From Pelagomonas calceolata (taxonomy: Eukaryota > Sar > Pelagophyceae > Pelagomonadales > Pelagomonadaceae): 64,000 nt of DNA. The stretch spans positions 2,294,001 to 2,358,000 of the forward strand of contig CAKKNE010000004.1 in assembly GCA_918797485.1 (NCBI GenBank), written 5' to 3'. A program made the translations under genes and the position numbers. Below the pieces are notes generated by a model that saw only the letters and a list, made by a program, of their open reading frames with translations, was not told the DNA's origin and did no database searches. The first letter of the stretch is position 1; each line of letters opens with the position of its first letter. Positions 8,039 through 18,719 of this stretch are shown in pieces.

Positions 8039-10714
8039 ATGGGCGCCCTCGCCGCCCTCGTCGGCCTCGACGCCGAGCCGGAACCGGCGGCGCCCAAGTT
8101 CGCCGACGCGCAAGCGTTCCTCGACGCGGTCAAGGAACGCTACCCGAAAGGAACAAGAATATACGAGCACTTCAAAATCGCCATGGCGGCCTACGGTGCG
8201 GGGCCTAAAACTACGGCGGCGAAGGAATTGCTCGTGCGCGAGGTGTCGTGCTGCTTCATCACGAGCCCGGACCTGGCGGTGGCCTTCGACGAATTTTATG
8301 GAGCGGCGCTGGGCATGAGCGCGGTGCGCCGGCCGCCGCGCGTCGAGCGGGCCACGTCGCCTATCCAGAGAATTGGAGCAGGGCGCCACGAAATGGGGTC
8401 GCGGTCGAACTCGCCGCGGCCGACGGACGGGTGGGAGCTGGACGCGGAGACGGCGGCGCTCTGCGCCCGCCGGAAGCAGCCGCCGCCCGCGTCCATCCGC
8501 CACCTGGCGGCCGTGGAGAACCGACCGTCGAAGCTCGCGACGGCGATGCGCGTGGCCCTCGGCACGCCCCAGGGCGACTACGAGCGGCCCCGGGCGATCG
8601 CGGCGGCGATGGCCGAGCTCCCTTCTTGTACACCCGCGGCGAAGAACGAGTTGTTTCTCTTGGCGGCGGAGCTGGCCCGGGGCGCGCGGATCGTTACGGC
8701 GCGCTACGACGCGCCGTTTGACCGCGACGACCTCGATCTGAAGAGCGACGAGCGGCTCAAGGTGACGCTCGAAGCCCGGACGTGCCGCTTTCAGTTGGTG
8801 CGCGCCGTCCAGAAGCTGAACGGCTGCGACTGTGGCTCGCTCTCGATGGTGTGTTCGATCGGCCACCAGGGGCAGCCGTTCCTGCTCTTCAAGATCGGCG
8901 GCGGCGACCACAAGGAACCTTCTTCTTACGAGGCGGCGAGCCGGAAAATAACTTTACTGATGACGCGCCTCGGCCTAAAGAGCGCGCGGCACGTCGACCT
9001 GCTGGCCGTGATCCTGGCCGTCGCCGACCCGACGTGCCTCGCGTGGCGCGGGCAGAAGAACTACTTCCGCCCAACCACTCAGTACATCGTGGGCGCCTTC
9101 GTGCGCCTCGGCGCGCTGGAGCCCCTTCACCCAAATGCAGACGAGTGGCTCCTCCAGGCGCTCCACAAGCACGGGGGCGAGGACTGGGACGCGGTCGTCC
9201 GGGACCCGGCCTTCGATGCATTACGACGGGGCCGGAACGTGCCTACGTTGAAAGCGGCGCTCGCGCGGCTCGTGGGCGCGGACCTCGACGTGGCGAAGCC
9301 CCGAACAGCTCCGGCGCCGGCGCCGCCGCCGGCGCCTCTGGTGAATCCGGCCGAGTGGGCCCAGTGCTCGCGGTGCGAGAAGTGGCGCTTGTTGCCCAAG
9401 GGCGTCGCCGCGGCGTCGCTGCCGGATGATTGGAGGTGCGGCGCTCTCAACGTCTCCTGTGAAAAGCCGCAGTGTTCGTTCGAAGAGGACGAGACGTGCC
9501 CCTGCCATACAAGTACAGAGGATATTAGTGTCGTCCTGGTGACGCACGATAATAAAGTGGCGCGCACGTACTGCTCGCCCAATTCAGCAGGTATAGTGTA
9601 CGGTCTCTCCCCCGCGGCCACGCGCGAGTGGTGCCTCGCGGCCAAAGCTACGGGGCGGACGGCTACGTTATGTTTTGCGAAGGACCGACGGCTACTCAGT
9701 AATCCGGTCGACGCGGATTCTAATAGAGTGTGGGCCCTCTTCGAGACGCAAGGGACCGCAGTCCAGAAGTGGTGGGGCGCCACAGTACTAAAAGAGACCG
9801 GCGGCTACGGCGACCAGCGCAAGTACGACGTCGTTTATGACGACGGCTCGCGCGCGACGATCCTGGCGAACACGCTCTTCGCCGCGCCGCCGCCGGGCGT
9901 CCAGATCAAGACGAAGCAGCCGAACCCCAAGGCCGCCAAGCTCCTCAAGCGGCTCAACGCCTGGCACGGGGTCCGCGAGAAGAACGCCGCGAAGAAGGCC
10001 TCGGGGCCGCCCCGCGAGGTCCGCGAGACGCTGGACCGGGTCGTGGCCCACGTCTCGTCTCCTGATGAAGCGCCGTCGGCCGCGGCCGTGGCCTGGAAGG
10101 GGCCGCGCGCCATCTCGCGCCTCGGCGTCGACATGGTCGCCAAGGTGGTGAATGGGGCGCGGCCCGCGGCCAAGCGCGCCGCGCCGCTGGCGCCGGCGCC
10201 AAAGCCGCACGTCGCGTCTGAGACCTCGGCGTGGCTCGCAGTCTGCACCGATCTACTCGCCGCCGTCGGGGGATCGCGGAACGGCATCATGGGCATGCGC
10301 GGCCGGCTCGTGGGTGCCGGCTTCCGCTGCGGCAATCCGGTGGCGGGAAAGTCGTACTACGACATCTCGGTGCCGCTGACCTTTCCCTGCTACTACGACG
10401 TCGCCGGCAAGAACTACACGTCGATGCAGGACGTGATACGATCGAAGCCACAACTCACCAAGTACTTTCAGGGCTGCCTGGCACTGGCTCAAGCCGGTGG
10501 AGCGTACCGCACGGAGTCCGACCGCGAGGGCGAGGCGAGGGCTCCGCCCTCGCGGCGCGTTGGGGTAACACCCAAGCCGACGGCCTGCATCGTCGCGGCG
10601 AGTTTCACGCAGCCGGCCGCGACGCGCTCGAAGCGCAAGGCGACGCCGGAGCCGACGCCTGTCGCGAAGGTCCACAAGGTGACGCCTGTTGAGGCTGCCT
10701 CTTCCTCGCTCTGA
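8039..10714 (+). CDS. PAH-like / CW zinc-finger chromatin protein (large paralogue)
   Basis: 891 residues; the 20-codon upstream extension starts only with GTG. Residues about 18-90 (DAQAFLDAVKERYPKGTRIY to LAVAFDEFYG) resemble the paired amphipathic helix of Sin3. Residues about 437-482 are a CW-type zinc finger (WAQCSRCEKWRLLP, then LPDDWRCG, then a further Cys pair), which in known proteins reads methylated H3K4. Near 565-610, VQKWWGATVLKETGG and KYDVVYDDGSRA look Tudor/Agenet-like. A C-terminal module near 725-810 contains GMRGRLVGAGFRCGNPVAGK. I infer a histone-mark reader linked to a co-repressor-type scaffold. The next gene downstream is a smaller paralogue. Single exon. Confidence 0.7.
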   Translation: MGALAALVGLDAEPEPAAPKFADAQAFLDAVKERYPKGTRIYEHFKIAMAAYGAGPKTTAAKELLVREVSCCFITSPDLAVAFDEFYGAALGMSAVRRPPRVERATSPIQRIGAGRHEMGSRSNSPRPTDGWELDAETAALCARRKQPPPASIRHLAAVENRPSKLATAMRVALGTPQGDYERPRAIAAAMAELPSCTPAAKNELFLLAAELARGARIVTARYDAPFDRDDLDLKSDERLKVTLEARTCRFQLVRAVQKLNGCDCGSLSMVCSIGHQGQPFLLFKIGGGDHKEPSSYEAASRKITLLMTRLGLKSARHVDLLAVILAVADPTCLAWRGQKNYFRPTTQYIVGAFVRLGALEPLHPNADEWLLQALHKHGGEDWDAVVRDPAFDALRRGRNVPTLKAALARLVGADLDVAKPRTAPAPAPPPAPLVNPAEWAQCSRCEKWRLLPKGVAAASLPDDWRCGALNVSCEKPQCSFEEDETCPCHTSTEDISVVLVTHDNKVARTYCSPNSAGIVYGLSPAATREWCLAAKATGRTATLCFAKDRRLLSNPVDADSNRVWALFETQGTAVQKWWGATVLKETGGYGDQRKYDVVYDDGSRATILANTLFAAPPPGVQIKTKQPNPKAAKLLKRLNAWHGVREKNAAKKASGPPREVRETLDRVVAHVSSPDEAPSAAAVAWKGPRAISRLGVDMVAKVVNGARPAAKRAAPLAPAPKPHVASETSAWLAVCTDLLAAVGGSRNGIMGMRGRLVGAGFRCGNPVAGKSYYDISVPLTFPCYYDVAGKNYTSMQDVIRSKPQLTKYFQGCLALAQAGGAYRTESDREGEARAPPSRRVGVTPKPTACIVAASFTQPAATRSKRKATPEPTPVAKVHKVTPVEAASSSL

Positions 10715-11016
10715 CGAAGGTCGCGCGGCGGGGTTGACGCCGGACTGAGGGGCCCTCCTCCTCTCGCCAGGTAGTATCTGTGCCATAAGATTGTGCCATT
10801 ATAATGGATGAGTGCCGGTGGTATAGCGGAGATGCGAGCACAGCGCGGAGCTTGCGGGTTTTTCACGCTTTTGCGACTTTTGAGCGCGCGCATACGTACC
10901 TTACGGTGGGCGTGAGACGTTGAATCGTCGTTGACAAACGCGACCGCGCAAACGACCTCAATCGGCGGCGTTTACAACTCGTATTGTGCTCGGCGGTTTT
11001 GTGCCAATTGAAAATT

Positions 11017-12189
11017 ATGGAGGCGCTAGAGGCGCTAGGCGGCGAGCCGATGGCGCGGGACCCCGATCGGCGCGTCAGCATCGCGCCGCAGACATCTCGC
11101 TCATTATCAGACTCGACGGCCGAGCTACCACCGCCCGTGACCGTGCTCCCGGCCGTGAGGCGGAGCCGCATCGTGAGCCCGGCGCCTCCGCGCACGCCGC
11201 GGCCTGAAAAGAGCAGCACCACCGGCGATTTCATCGCGACGCTCAAGGCGCGGTACCCCAAGGGCACCGTCGCGCACTCGCGCTTCACGAAGGCACTATC
11301 CATCTACGCGGCGAGCTCCCGCGACGCGGCGGCCGCGCAACTGCTCTCGCAGGAGGTCGGAGACATTTTCGTGGACGAGCCGGGCCTCGCCCGGGCCTTC
11401 CAGTCGTTCTTCGATGAGCCGGGCGCCGACCCGAGGCGCATGTCGCTCGACACCCCGGTCAAGTCGCCGACCCTGCTGGACGTGCTCAACGCCGCGCCGC
11501 CGCCCCTGGGCGCGCGCGTCAACGGCAAAGGCGAGACGGTCGTCCGCTTAAAGGCACCGCCCAAGGCCAAGCCGCCCCAAGACAAGCACAACCTCGTCGG
11601 CCGCGAGGTGCGCAAGCCCTACTCGGAGTGGTGCTATTCCGAATGGCACTTCGGCGACGTCGTGCGCTGCAGCAGGCCGGGCCACTACGTCATCGCCTGG
11701 GACGAGCGGACCGGCCCCGAGACGTACGACACACGTCAAGTCATCACGATGCTCTCGCCCGATAGTGATGAGATCACCGACGCAGTACAATACCGCGAGA
11801 AGTACGAGGCGTTTCCGGTCGGGACGCGCGTCGAGGTCTGGTGGAGCGAGTCCGGCAACCCCGAGGATGGTGGGTGGTGGGACGCCGTCGTCTCATACGC
11901 CGGCGACGTCTACGAGGTCGAGTGGATCGACGACCCGGGCGTCTTCCACCGCGCGGACTTTCAGGCCGTCCGGGCGCCGGGATCGTCCCCCGCCCGCGGT
12001 GCCGCGCCGAAGAAGGCCCCCGTATGGTCGCCCAACGCGCGCGCCGCGCCGGCGGCCTCCTACGCCATGCTCGGGTTCGGTCAGCCCGCGGCACCCGAGC
12101 AGAATTCCGAGCAGGCGCCGCCGCCGGCGACCGGCTCCGGCCGCGCGGCCAAGCAAGAGGCGGCGCGGCGCATCCGCGAGCAGTCGTAG
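11017..12189 (+). CDS. PAH-like / Tudor-like chromatin protein (small paralogue)
   Basis: 390 residues from the ATG at 11017; the longer frame begins with TTG. Residues about 70-140 (DFIATLKARYPKGTVAHSRF to GLARAFQSFFDEPG) match the PAH-like domain of the gene just upstream position by position (AxLKxRYPKGT against DAVKERYPKGT). The central part has two Tudor/Agenet-like segments: VVRCSRPGHYVIAWDERTG, and VGTRVEVWWSESG with GWWDAVV and YEVEWIDDPGVFH. There is no CW finger. The tail is disordered and Ala/Pro-rich. Function is inferred only from domain type. The 302 bp separating the two paralogues carry no CTAG-armed element. The 3' end converges on the SNF2 gene, 60 bp away. Confidence 0.65.
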   Translation: MEALEALGGEPMARDPDRRVSIAPQTSRSLSDSTAELPPPVTVLPAVRRSRIVSPAPPRTPRPEKSSTTGDFIATLKARYPKGTVAHSRFTKALSIYAASSRDAAAAQLLSQEVGDIFVDEPGLARAFQSFFDEPGADPRRMSLDTPVKSPTLLDVLNAAPPPLGARVNGKGETVVRLKAPPKAKPPQDKHNLVGREVRKPYSEWCYSEWHFGDVVRCSRPGHYVIAWDERTGPETYDTRQVITMLSPDSDEITDAVQYREKYEAFPVGTRVEVWWSESGNPEDGGWWDAVVSYAGDVYEVEWIDDPGVFHRADFQAVRAPGSSPARGAAPKKAPVWSPNARAAPAASYAMLGFGQPAAPEQNSEQAPPPATGSGRAAKQEAARRIREQS

Positions 12190-12249
12190 GAAGATACTGT
12201 ATACTACTTACTATAATAGATATGGCGCCTCGCCTCCCGATATATCTCC

Positions 12250-15090
12250 TCACTCACTGGAGATGGCCTCGGGCTTCACTGGGACCGGTACCGGCGGCAT
12301 CGTGGCGTCGGCGTCGTCCGCGCCGACGTCGACGACGTCGCCGCGCGCCTCGGCGAGGCGCTCGCGCTCCCGGAGGAGCTCCTCGGCGGACTTCTGCGGG
12401 CCGATCTCGAGGTCGTCCGCCTCGGCATTCGCCGTCCTATACTCCTCGAGCGCCTTCGAGAGTGCGGCCGCGACCGACGCCGCGTCGGGCGCCGCCTCGG
12501 CGCCGACCTCGTCTAGTGGGTCGCCCGACGCCATGACGCGCTCGTTCACGGCGCGCTTCCGCGCCGCCAGGTCCAGGATGTCCCTATCGACCGTTCCCTC
12601 CGCGACGAGGCGGTACACGTCGACGGGCTTCGTCTGTCCTATGCGGTGCGCTCTGTCTTCGGCCTGGCGGTCGATCTCCGGATTAAAGTCGACGTCGTGG
12701 ATCACGACGGCGTCGGCGCCCGTCAGGTTGATGCCCAGGCCGCCCGCGCGCGTCGAGAGCAGGAATATCTTCGCGGACGACGTGCCGTCGTTGAACGCGG
12801 CGACCATGCCCTGGCGCTCCGCGATGGGCGTGTTGCCGTCCAGCCGACACGTGCCCAGGTCCAGATCATTACATAATTCGACCATCAAATCCAGCAGCCG
12901 CGTCCACTGCGAGAACAGCAGCACGCGCCGGCCCTGCGTCCGCACCAAATCGGGCAGCAACGTCCTCAATTCCTTGAACTTCGCCGACTCGTACAAGACT
13001 TCAGGCTTCAGGCACAGGTCCCTTAACCCCGGCATCGACGCCTCCGCACAAATGCAGTGGATGCTGAAGTCATCGTAACTCTCAAGTTCGCTCGTGACGC
13101 GGCTCAGGTCGGCCTGGGCCCCGAAGAAGCCCGCGTAGACGCACTCCCGGGCGACGCGAGCGCGCTGCTCGTCCGTGTACTTGTCGAGCTTGAGTAATAA
13201 CGGATGGTTCGCCGCCTTGCGCAGCGCCGTGAACAGGTGCTGGTCGCTGCCGTACTCCTTCGTCTTCCCGACGACGCTGAGGTAGGCCTTGCGCTGTTTC
13301 GAATCGAGCTCGACCGACCTGATGTGCGACGTCTTCGGCGGCAGCGACTGCAGCACGTCCTGCTTCACCCGCCGCAGACAAAACGGCGCCAGCAGCTCCC
13401 TTAGTTTCTTCACGCCTCCGACCGAGTCCATGGCCGCGATGACCTCCTCGAGCCGGTCCGTCACGCGGCAGTCTCGAAATAGATCGGGCATCAGGAATAG
13501 TAGTAAAGAGAGTAGATCGAGCGGCCGGTTCATGATCGGCGTGCCCGATAATACGGTCCGCGACCGCGCCCCTAACCGACGTAAGTGGCGGCTCCGCGAC
13601 GCGTCCGGGTTCCTTAGGTTGTGACCCTCATCTAATACGACGTGGGCCCAGGGCGCGTTACTACGAAAAAAGGCTCGGTCCTCCTCGCAGGCCTCGCGCT
13701 CCCACCACGTGTAGGTCGTGAGGATGACGTGCGCGTTTCGCACGTCGCGGTCCGCCCGCAAGTGTGCTCTTTCTTGCTGCGAGCCGTGGTAGACGACGAC
13801 GCGCTTCTCGTAGGGCGCCCATCTTGAAAACTCGCGCTGCCAGTTTCCTAAAGTAGACGCCGGCACCACGACGACGTCCCGGCCGTCGTAGCCCGGGTCC
13901 TGCGCCAGTTTTCTCGCCCTTGACGCCGCCAAATAAGCGATGGTCTGGATCGTCTTGCCCAGGCCCATGTCGTCGGCCAGGACGCCGTTCGCGCCGACGC
14001 GCTCCAGTAATAACAACCAGTTCACGCCGACGATCTGGTGCGGCCGTAGCTTCAGGTCCGGCCCGCAGCACCGTTTTACCTCATTCTGGTCCAGCGGCTT
14101 AAAATCTGTGGAACTAGTGGAGGAGACCATCTCGCCGGCACACAACGCGCCGTGCCGCGTCGACGACGCTAGACCGGCCGACCTCAGCTCCGTGATCAGC
14201 TTCGCCGCGTACGCGCCGCACTCACTTAATAATCTTTCAGCCCTTTTGTGCGCCGCGTCGTCGTCCTCCTCTTCATCATCCGACGTCCGGTGACCGTCGC
14301 TCAAATCCCCCGCGAGGTCTACATGCTGCTCGCGCTCCACATCAATAATCGGCTCGCGCTCGACGTCGATAATCTCGGGCGACACGCGCGGCGGCTGGAC
14401 CACGACGCGCGGCGTCCGCTCCCGGGGCTTGCCCGCGCGCTTGCGCGCCGCGAGAGCGTCCAGCTTCGACTTCCTATCATCAGCAACGACCTCGACGTCA
14501 GAACCCGAGTCGCTCGGCAGCGACTGCATCTCGTCCTCCTCGGAATCGTCGTCCGTGTCGCCCAGGTACTCCGCTTCTTCTTCCTCTTCCTCCTCGCTCT
14601 CCTCGGCGAAGGCGCCGCGCCGCTTCTTCGGCGGGGGCTTTTTGGTTTTCGAGGCCTTCTCCCGGGCCAGGTGCGCCGCGCCCTTCCGCGCGTTGCGCCG
14701 CACTTCGGCGTCGGTCTTTGGCTTGCTCATCCACGGCGTGGGTTCCTCTTCCTCCTCCTGGTACGCGAACTTCGCGAACGGCGCGACGTTGCTCTTCTTG
14801 TTGCCCGTCGCCTCGGGGATCAGCGAGTCGCGGCCGCCGTCGTCGTCGTCGTCGCTGCTCTCTTCAATAATGCGGCGCTTCTTCTTCGGCTGGTTCTTCT
14901 CTCGCTCCAGCCGCTCGGCCTCTTCTAGCCGCGCCTGGGCTTGTTTGTAGCGCGCCTCGATGTCCCGCTTCTCGAGGAGGTCCGCCGTCGCGAGACCCGC
15001 GCTGCGAATGACCTCCTTCATGGTCTTGATGGAGACCTTGGTGGGCTCCGTCTCCATCGCTGTCGGCGGGTGCGGCGCCGCGGGTTCCAT
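12250..15090 (-). CDS. SNF2-family chromatin remodeller, Fun30/SMARCAD1 type
   Basis: 946 residues. The N-terminal third is acidic and disordered, with several SDDDDD and EEEEEE runs and basic clusters. The ATPase follows: motif I DDMGLGKTIQT, motif II LDEGHNLRNP (a DEGH box), motif III SGTPIMNRPLDLL, then QWTRLLDLMVEL, RLDGNTPIAERQ, STRAGGLGINLTGAD and motif VI RQAEDRAHRIGQTKPV. DEGH in place of DEAH, together with LFLMPDLF and the SIHCICAE segment, points to the Fun30/SMARCAD1 group, which moves nucleosomes in silencing and DNA end resection. Start at the ATG at 15090; 44 upstream codons begin with GTG. Single exon. The element at 15274 is 183 bp upstream. Confidence 0.9.
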   Translation of the reverse strand: MEPAAPHPPTAMETEPTKVSIKTMKEVIRSAGLATADLLEKRDIEARYKQAQARLEEAERLEREKNQPKKKRRIIEESSDDDDDGGRDSLIPEATGNKKSNVAPFAKFAYQEEEEEPTPWMSKPKTDAEVRRNARKGAAHLAREKASKTKKPPPKKRRGAFAEESEEEEEEEAEYLGDTDDDSEEDEMQSLPSDSGSDVEVVADDRKSKLDALAARKRAGKPRERTPRVVVQPPRVSPEIIDVEREPIIDVEREQHVDLAGDLSDGHRTSDDEEEDDDAAHKRAERLLSECGAYAAKLITELRSAGLASSTRHGALCAGEMVSSTSSTDFKPLDQNEVKRCCGPDLKLRPHQIVGVNWLLLLERVGANGVLADDMGLGKTIQTIAYLAASRARKLAQDPGYDGRDVVVVPASTLGNWQREFSRWAPYEKRVVVYHGSQQERAHLRADRDVRNAHVILTTYTWWEREACEEDRAFFRSNAPWAHVVLDEGHNLRNPDASRSRHLRRLGARSRTVLSGTPIMNRPLDLLSLLLFLMPDLFRDCRVTDRLEEVIAAMDSVGGVKKLRELLAPFCLRRVKQDVLQSLPPKTSHIRSVELDSKQRKAYLSVVGKTKEYGSDQHLFTALRKAANHPLLLKLDKYTDEQRARVARECVYAGFFGAQADLSRVTSELESYDDFSIHCICAEASMPGLRDLCLKPEVLYESAKFKELRTLLPDLVRTQGRRVLLFSQWTRLLDLMVELCNDLDLGTCRLDGNTPIAERQGMVAAFNDGTSSAKIFLLSTRAGGLGINLTGADAVVIHDVDFNPEIDRQAEDRAHRIGQTKPVDVYRLVAEGTVDRDILDLAARKRAVNERVMASGDPLDEVGAEAAPDAASVAAALSKALEEYRTANAEADDLEIGPQKSAEELLRERERLAEARGDVVDVGADDADATMPPVPVPVKPEAISSE

Positions 15091-15273
15091 CGCTGCGGCG
15101 CGCGTACGCGGCGAGGCGAATGCGCTTGAGACCGGTCCTCCTGGACACTGAGCGCTGCGGTTACGCACGCGCAGCGCGACAGCAATGCAGCGCAGCACTT
15201 TGCTGTGCTCAGCCACCTCCACAGCGCACCGATGGGCGAGCTAAAGCGACTGACAAGACGCGCCAAATTAACT

Positions 15274-15293
15274 CTAGCGCCGTAAGACACTAG
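15274..15293 (+). promoter_or_regulatory. CTAG-armed upstream element, copy 5
   Basis: 20 bp form: CTAGCGCC, GTAAGA, CACTAG, followed by CAG. It serves a divergent pair: 183 bp to the SNF2 ATG (15090) and 280 bp to the cyclase ATG (15574). The rest of the 483-bp intergenic region shows nothing recognisable. Confidence 0.75.
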
Positions 15294-15573
15294 CAGTTTG
15301 AACGCGATGGTCCAAAGGCGTAGAAATTGCGTTCATAGCCGTCACGCCGCGCCGCGAGGCCAAGCACGCCCTCCCGAACAACCGTGCGGGGCGAGCTTGC
15401 TACAAGGTACATGTGATCAGGGAGACGCCTTGCATTCGACGCGCACGGCTGCCCACCGCAGCGCCGGTTGCAGCGCGCGTGGTCCCGACGGCGCGCGCCC
15501 GCCCGCGCGCAGCGCCGACGCCGCGCGGACGCGCCCGCGACGACTGAACACCACAGGAGGGACATAGGCAAAG

Positions 15574-18494
15574 ATGATGCGCGCGACGCTGACGCGCAAG
15601 AGTCAAAAGGCCGAGGCGCGGCGCCGCTCCTCGAAGATCTGGAGCGACCTCGAAACATTAAGAGAGGAGCGGCGCCAGTCCAAGGCCGCGCCGACGACGA
15701 AGAGAGAACGCGTCCTCGAGCAACTACGAGCGAGGTCCCTGGCGGTCTGCGAATCCTCAAAATTCATGACCTTCATGACCGTGCTGACGCTCTACGCTTT
15801 ATTTGGGGACGACGCGAAGCTGTGTCTGGCCGATAGCACCGCGGACGATGCCTTCGTCGTGGCCGCAATCATGTGCATCATCTTCTTCGGCGTCGAGATC
15901 GTGCTGCAGTGCTTCGCCTACGCGTGGTACTTCCGGGGCTTTTATTTTTGGGTGGACCTCGCTTCCACTCTCAGTATCCTTACTGAGATTCCCGCGGTGA
16001 TGGCGGAGGTCGCCATACTAGTCGGTGGGAGCGGCGGCGAGAGCGCCGAGATGCTCAAGGCGGGCAAGGTCTTGCGCGGCGTCCTCGTGCGATCTTCTGA
16101 CCTTTCTGCGACGTTCGTTCGATTCCGGGGCCGTTCGGACCGCGCCGCGATGCCGTCGCCGCGACGCCTCGACGTCGTCGCACGGCATTCCCGTCACTCC
16201 GCGGCCGTTAGAGAGTGTACAAGAGCCTCGGATCGAAGCCTCACGCGTCACCCACGCAGGCTGGAAGGGTCGGTACCAAAGCGACAAAAATAATTAGGAT
16301 CGTACGTTTAGTAAGGATGGTCCGCGTCGTCAAATTATACAGGATGACGGGCGACGTCGACGAGCTACGCAGAGATGATTCTTCATTGGAGCCTTCTTCT
16401 GTCGGCAAAAAATTAACTGAGAGACAAACCGTAAGGTTAATAAGCATGATGCTGTCCATGATATTGGTGCTGCCCTGGTTGTATACGGATTCGTTATTGG
16501 ACAACGCGCACAACTTCCAGCACGACTTCCTCAAGCATCTCCACCAGTACCCGCAGGCATACAACTTTAGTGGAGGTATTTCTGTGGAAGACTTCCGGGA
16601 GCAGGTCCGGTTCTATGGAAGGGAGTCGTACGAATTGGGCTATCCTCTAGCCTACCTCGAAGTGTGCGAACCCCAACCTTCAGATGGTAGATGGTCGTCG
16701 TGCCGGAGCAACGGTCATATAAATGTATTTGAACACTCTGAGCTGAGAAGCTGGTTAACCGAAGGTGATCAGAAATGGAGTTCATTAGTGACGAACCCCG
16801 TCAATGGGCTTGACAAGCCGGGGGTCAGCGGCGCGAGAAGGCGAGCGCGGAACGTGTTATTGAAGCGCCTGAAGCATAGAGATATGGAGTACTTTGTAGC
16901 AAGTGTTGTCGGTTGTTATAATGCCTCAGCACAGATCATGGATGGTTTCCTTACGAGAGAACCGACGAAGATATCCGAATCAACAGCAGGCGGCGCGTTG
17001 GGCCGCGGCGCGCGATGTGATGTGCATGGGAACTGCAAGAAACCGGCCGAGAAGTTTGATGATTATCGTTCAAAAATGGAGCAGCCCACTTGTGTCAGTA
17101 CGGCGGCTTTCTCCTTACGGTCGCAAACTAGACTGTTGGCTGGTCTGCAATTAGTGAAGACCTTTGTGATTATGCTCCTCATTGTGGGTGGCAGTGTAGC
17201 CTTCAACGCCGACGCCCAGGTCTATGTCATCGGTCCCATCGAGCGGATGATGGCTCTCGTCGAGAAACTGTCAGAAAATCCATTAGGTGCTACACACCTA
17301 GACCTCACCTATGATGACGACAAAAAGGTGAGGGACCAAGGCTACGAGACCGTATTGTTGGAACAGACGCTGGAGCGAGTCGGCGAGTTATTACAAGTGG
17401 GGTTTGGGGCCGCCGGAGCCGAAATCATCGGGAAGAACATGGCCGTGCACTCGTCCTTGAATCCGATGGTGCCGGGTAAAAAAATAACGGCCATCTACGG
17501 CTTTTGTGACATTCGGCGGTTCACGGACACGACGGAGTGCCTGCAGGAGGACGTCATGGCCTACGTGAATCGACTTGGTAGTTTAGTGCACGGCTCTGCT
17601 CACAGTTATTTCGGTGCCGCGAACAAAAATGTCGGCGACGCCTTCTTGGTGTCGTGGAAATTGTGCGATGGCGAACTAAGTGGTTTTTCGTCCTTTGACG
17701 ATCAAGCGTCGGAAGAACAGAGATTGAAGGCTAATCAAGATATAAAGTGCTCGATCGGCAAGGGGCGGAAAGTGTCTCCATCTCAATTGGCCGACGCGGC
17801 CATCTGTTCATTTTTAAGATGCCAATTAGATTTGGAAGAGGCGAATCGCGAGGGCGAGCTCCGGGAGTACTCTCAACGGCCGTCCGTGCAACAACGGTTC
17901 GGGAATGGGTTCGCCGTCAAAATGGGCTTCGGCATGCACGTGGGCTGGGCCGTCGAGGGCGCTATTGGTTCGTCTTTGAAGATTGATGCCACTTATCTAA
18001 GTCCGCATGTGGAGATGAGTGATCGGCTCGAGGCCGCGTCGAAGGTCTTTGGCACGCCCCTCAATTTGTCGCATTGGCTGCGGAACTTGGCCTCACCGTC
18101 ATTATCTGCCGTAACTAGACCGGTGGCGCGCTTAAAAGCCGACGGCGTGTCCTCTCCCTTCGACGTGTTTGCGTTAGATGTTACCGACAGGGTGTCGAAC
18201 TTTGGGCGCCAGTTCTGCGACGCCGAAGATTCGAAGGGCGACTTCGTGGACTGGGCCCACGCCGACGTCTTGAAGGTGCAGGCGTCGCTCCACCCCTTGT
18301 TCCGGTCGACGTGGAAGCAGGGCTACGAGGCGTTTTTGAAAGGCGACTGGGCTCTGGCGCGAAAGATGTTTGCGGAGGCGGCCCGCCTCAAGCCGGGCGA
18401 CGGGCCCGCCGCCTACCTCCTGTCTGTCATGGCGCGTTACAACAACGCGCCGCCGGCCGGCTGGGACGGCGCGCACGTCCTCGACGGCTTCTAG
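15574..18494 (+). CDS. Voltage-sensor-like / class III nucleotide cyclase fusion
   Basis: Two exons, 15574-16068 and 16260-18494 (191-bp GT-AG intron, phase 0), giving 909 residues. S1-S3-like helices lie at about 62-146. The junction completes a textbook S4, KIIRIVRLVRMVRVVKLYR at 173-192, with a basic residue every third position. A fifth membrane helix (about 220-240) precedes a roughly 230-residue extracytoplasmic part with NxS/T sites. A sixth helix follows, then a HAMP-like linker, and the class III catalytic domain (about 570-770): FCDIRRFTDTTE metal site, NKNVGDAF with Lys as in adenylyl cyclases, and a purine-site Asp in KIDATYLSP. The usual Asn-Arg pair region reads VEMSDRLE. A TPR-like tail ends the protein. 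Channel-linked cyclases are known in ciliates and apicomplexans; no K+ filter is seen here. Confidence 0.8.
16069..16259 (+). other. Intron of the cyclase gene
   Basis: GT at 16069 and AG at 16258-16259. Removal joins KAGK to AGRVGTKATK and restores the S4 helix. It lacks the terminal inverted repeats of the introners further along. Confidence 0.75.
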
Positions 18495-18719
18495 AACAAC
18501 ATATCCCCTCCCCCTGTTCCTCCCCTTGTAGACCCCTGTGCCTCGTCTAAGATGTGTCTGCTATCTTGCTTGTGCGGCTTTTTTTCAGCCTGCGCGGACC
18601 AGGCCTACCACCGAGGTATGAGGTACTTTACCGATACCTTACCGGGCCGCGGGCGCAGCTTAAAAACGCGAGCTTAGAAATCGCTGCCTTGAGCGCATCG
18701 CTGCGTCTTCGGACCCGCG

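Noticed and set aside
16100-16140. tRNA-like T-arm (GTTCGATTCCGGGG) inside the cyclase intron
   Set aside because: No matching acceptor, D or anticodon arms could be folded in the surrounding 75 bases.
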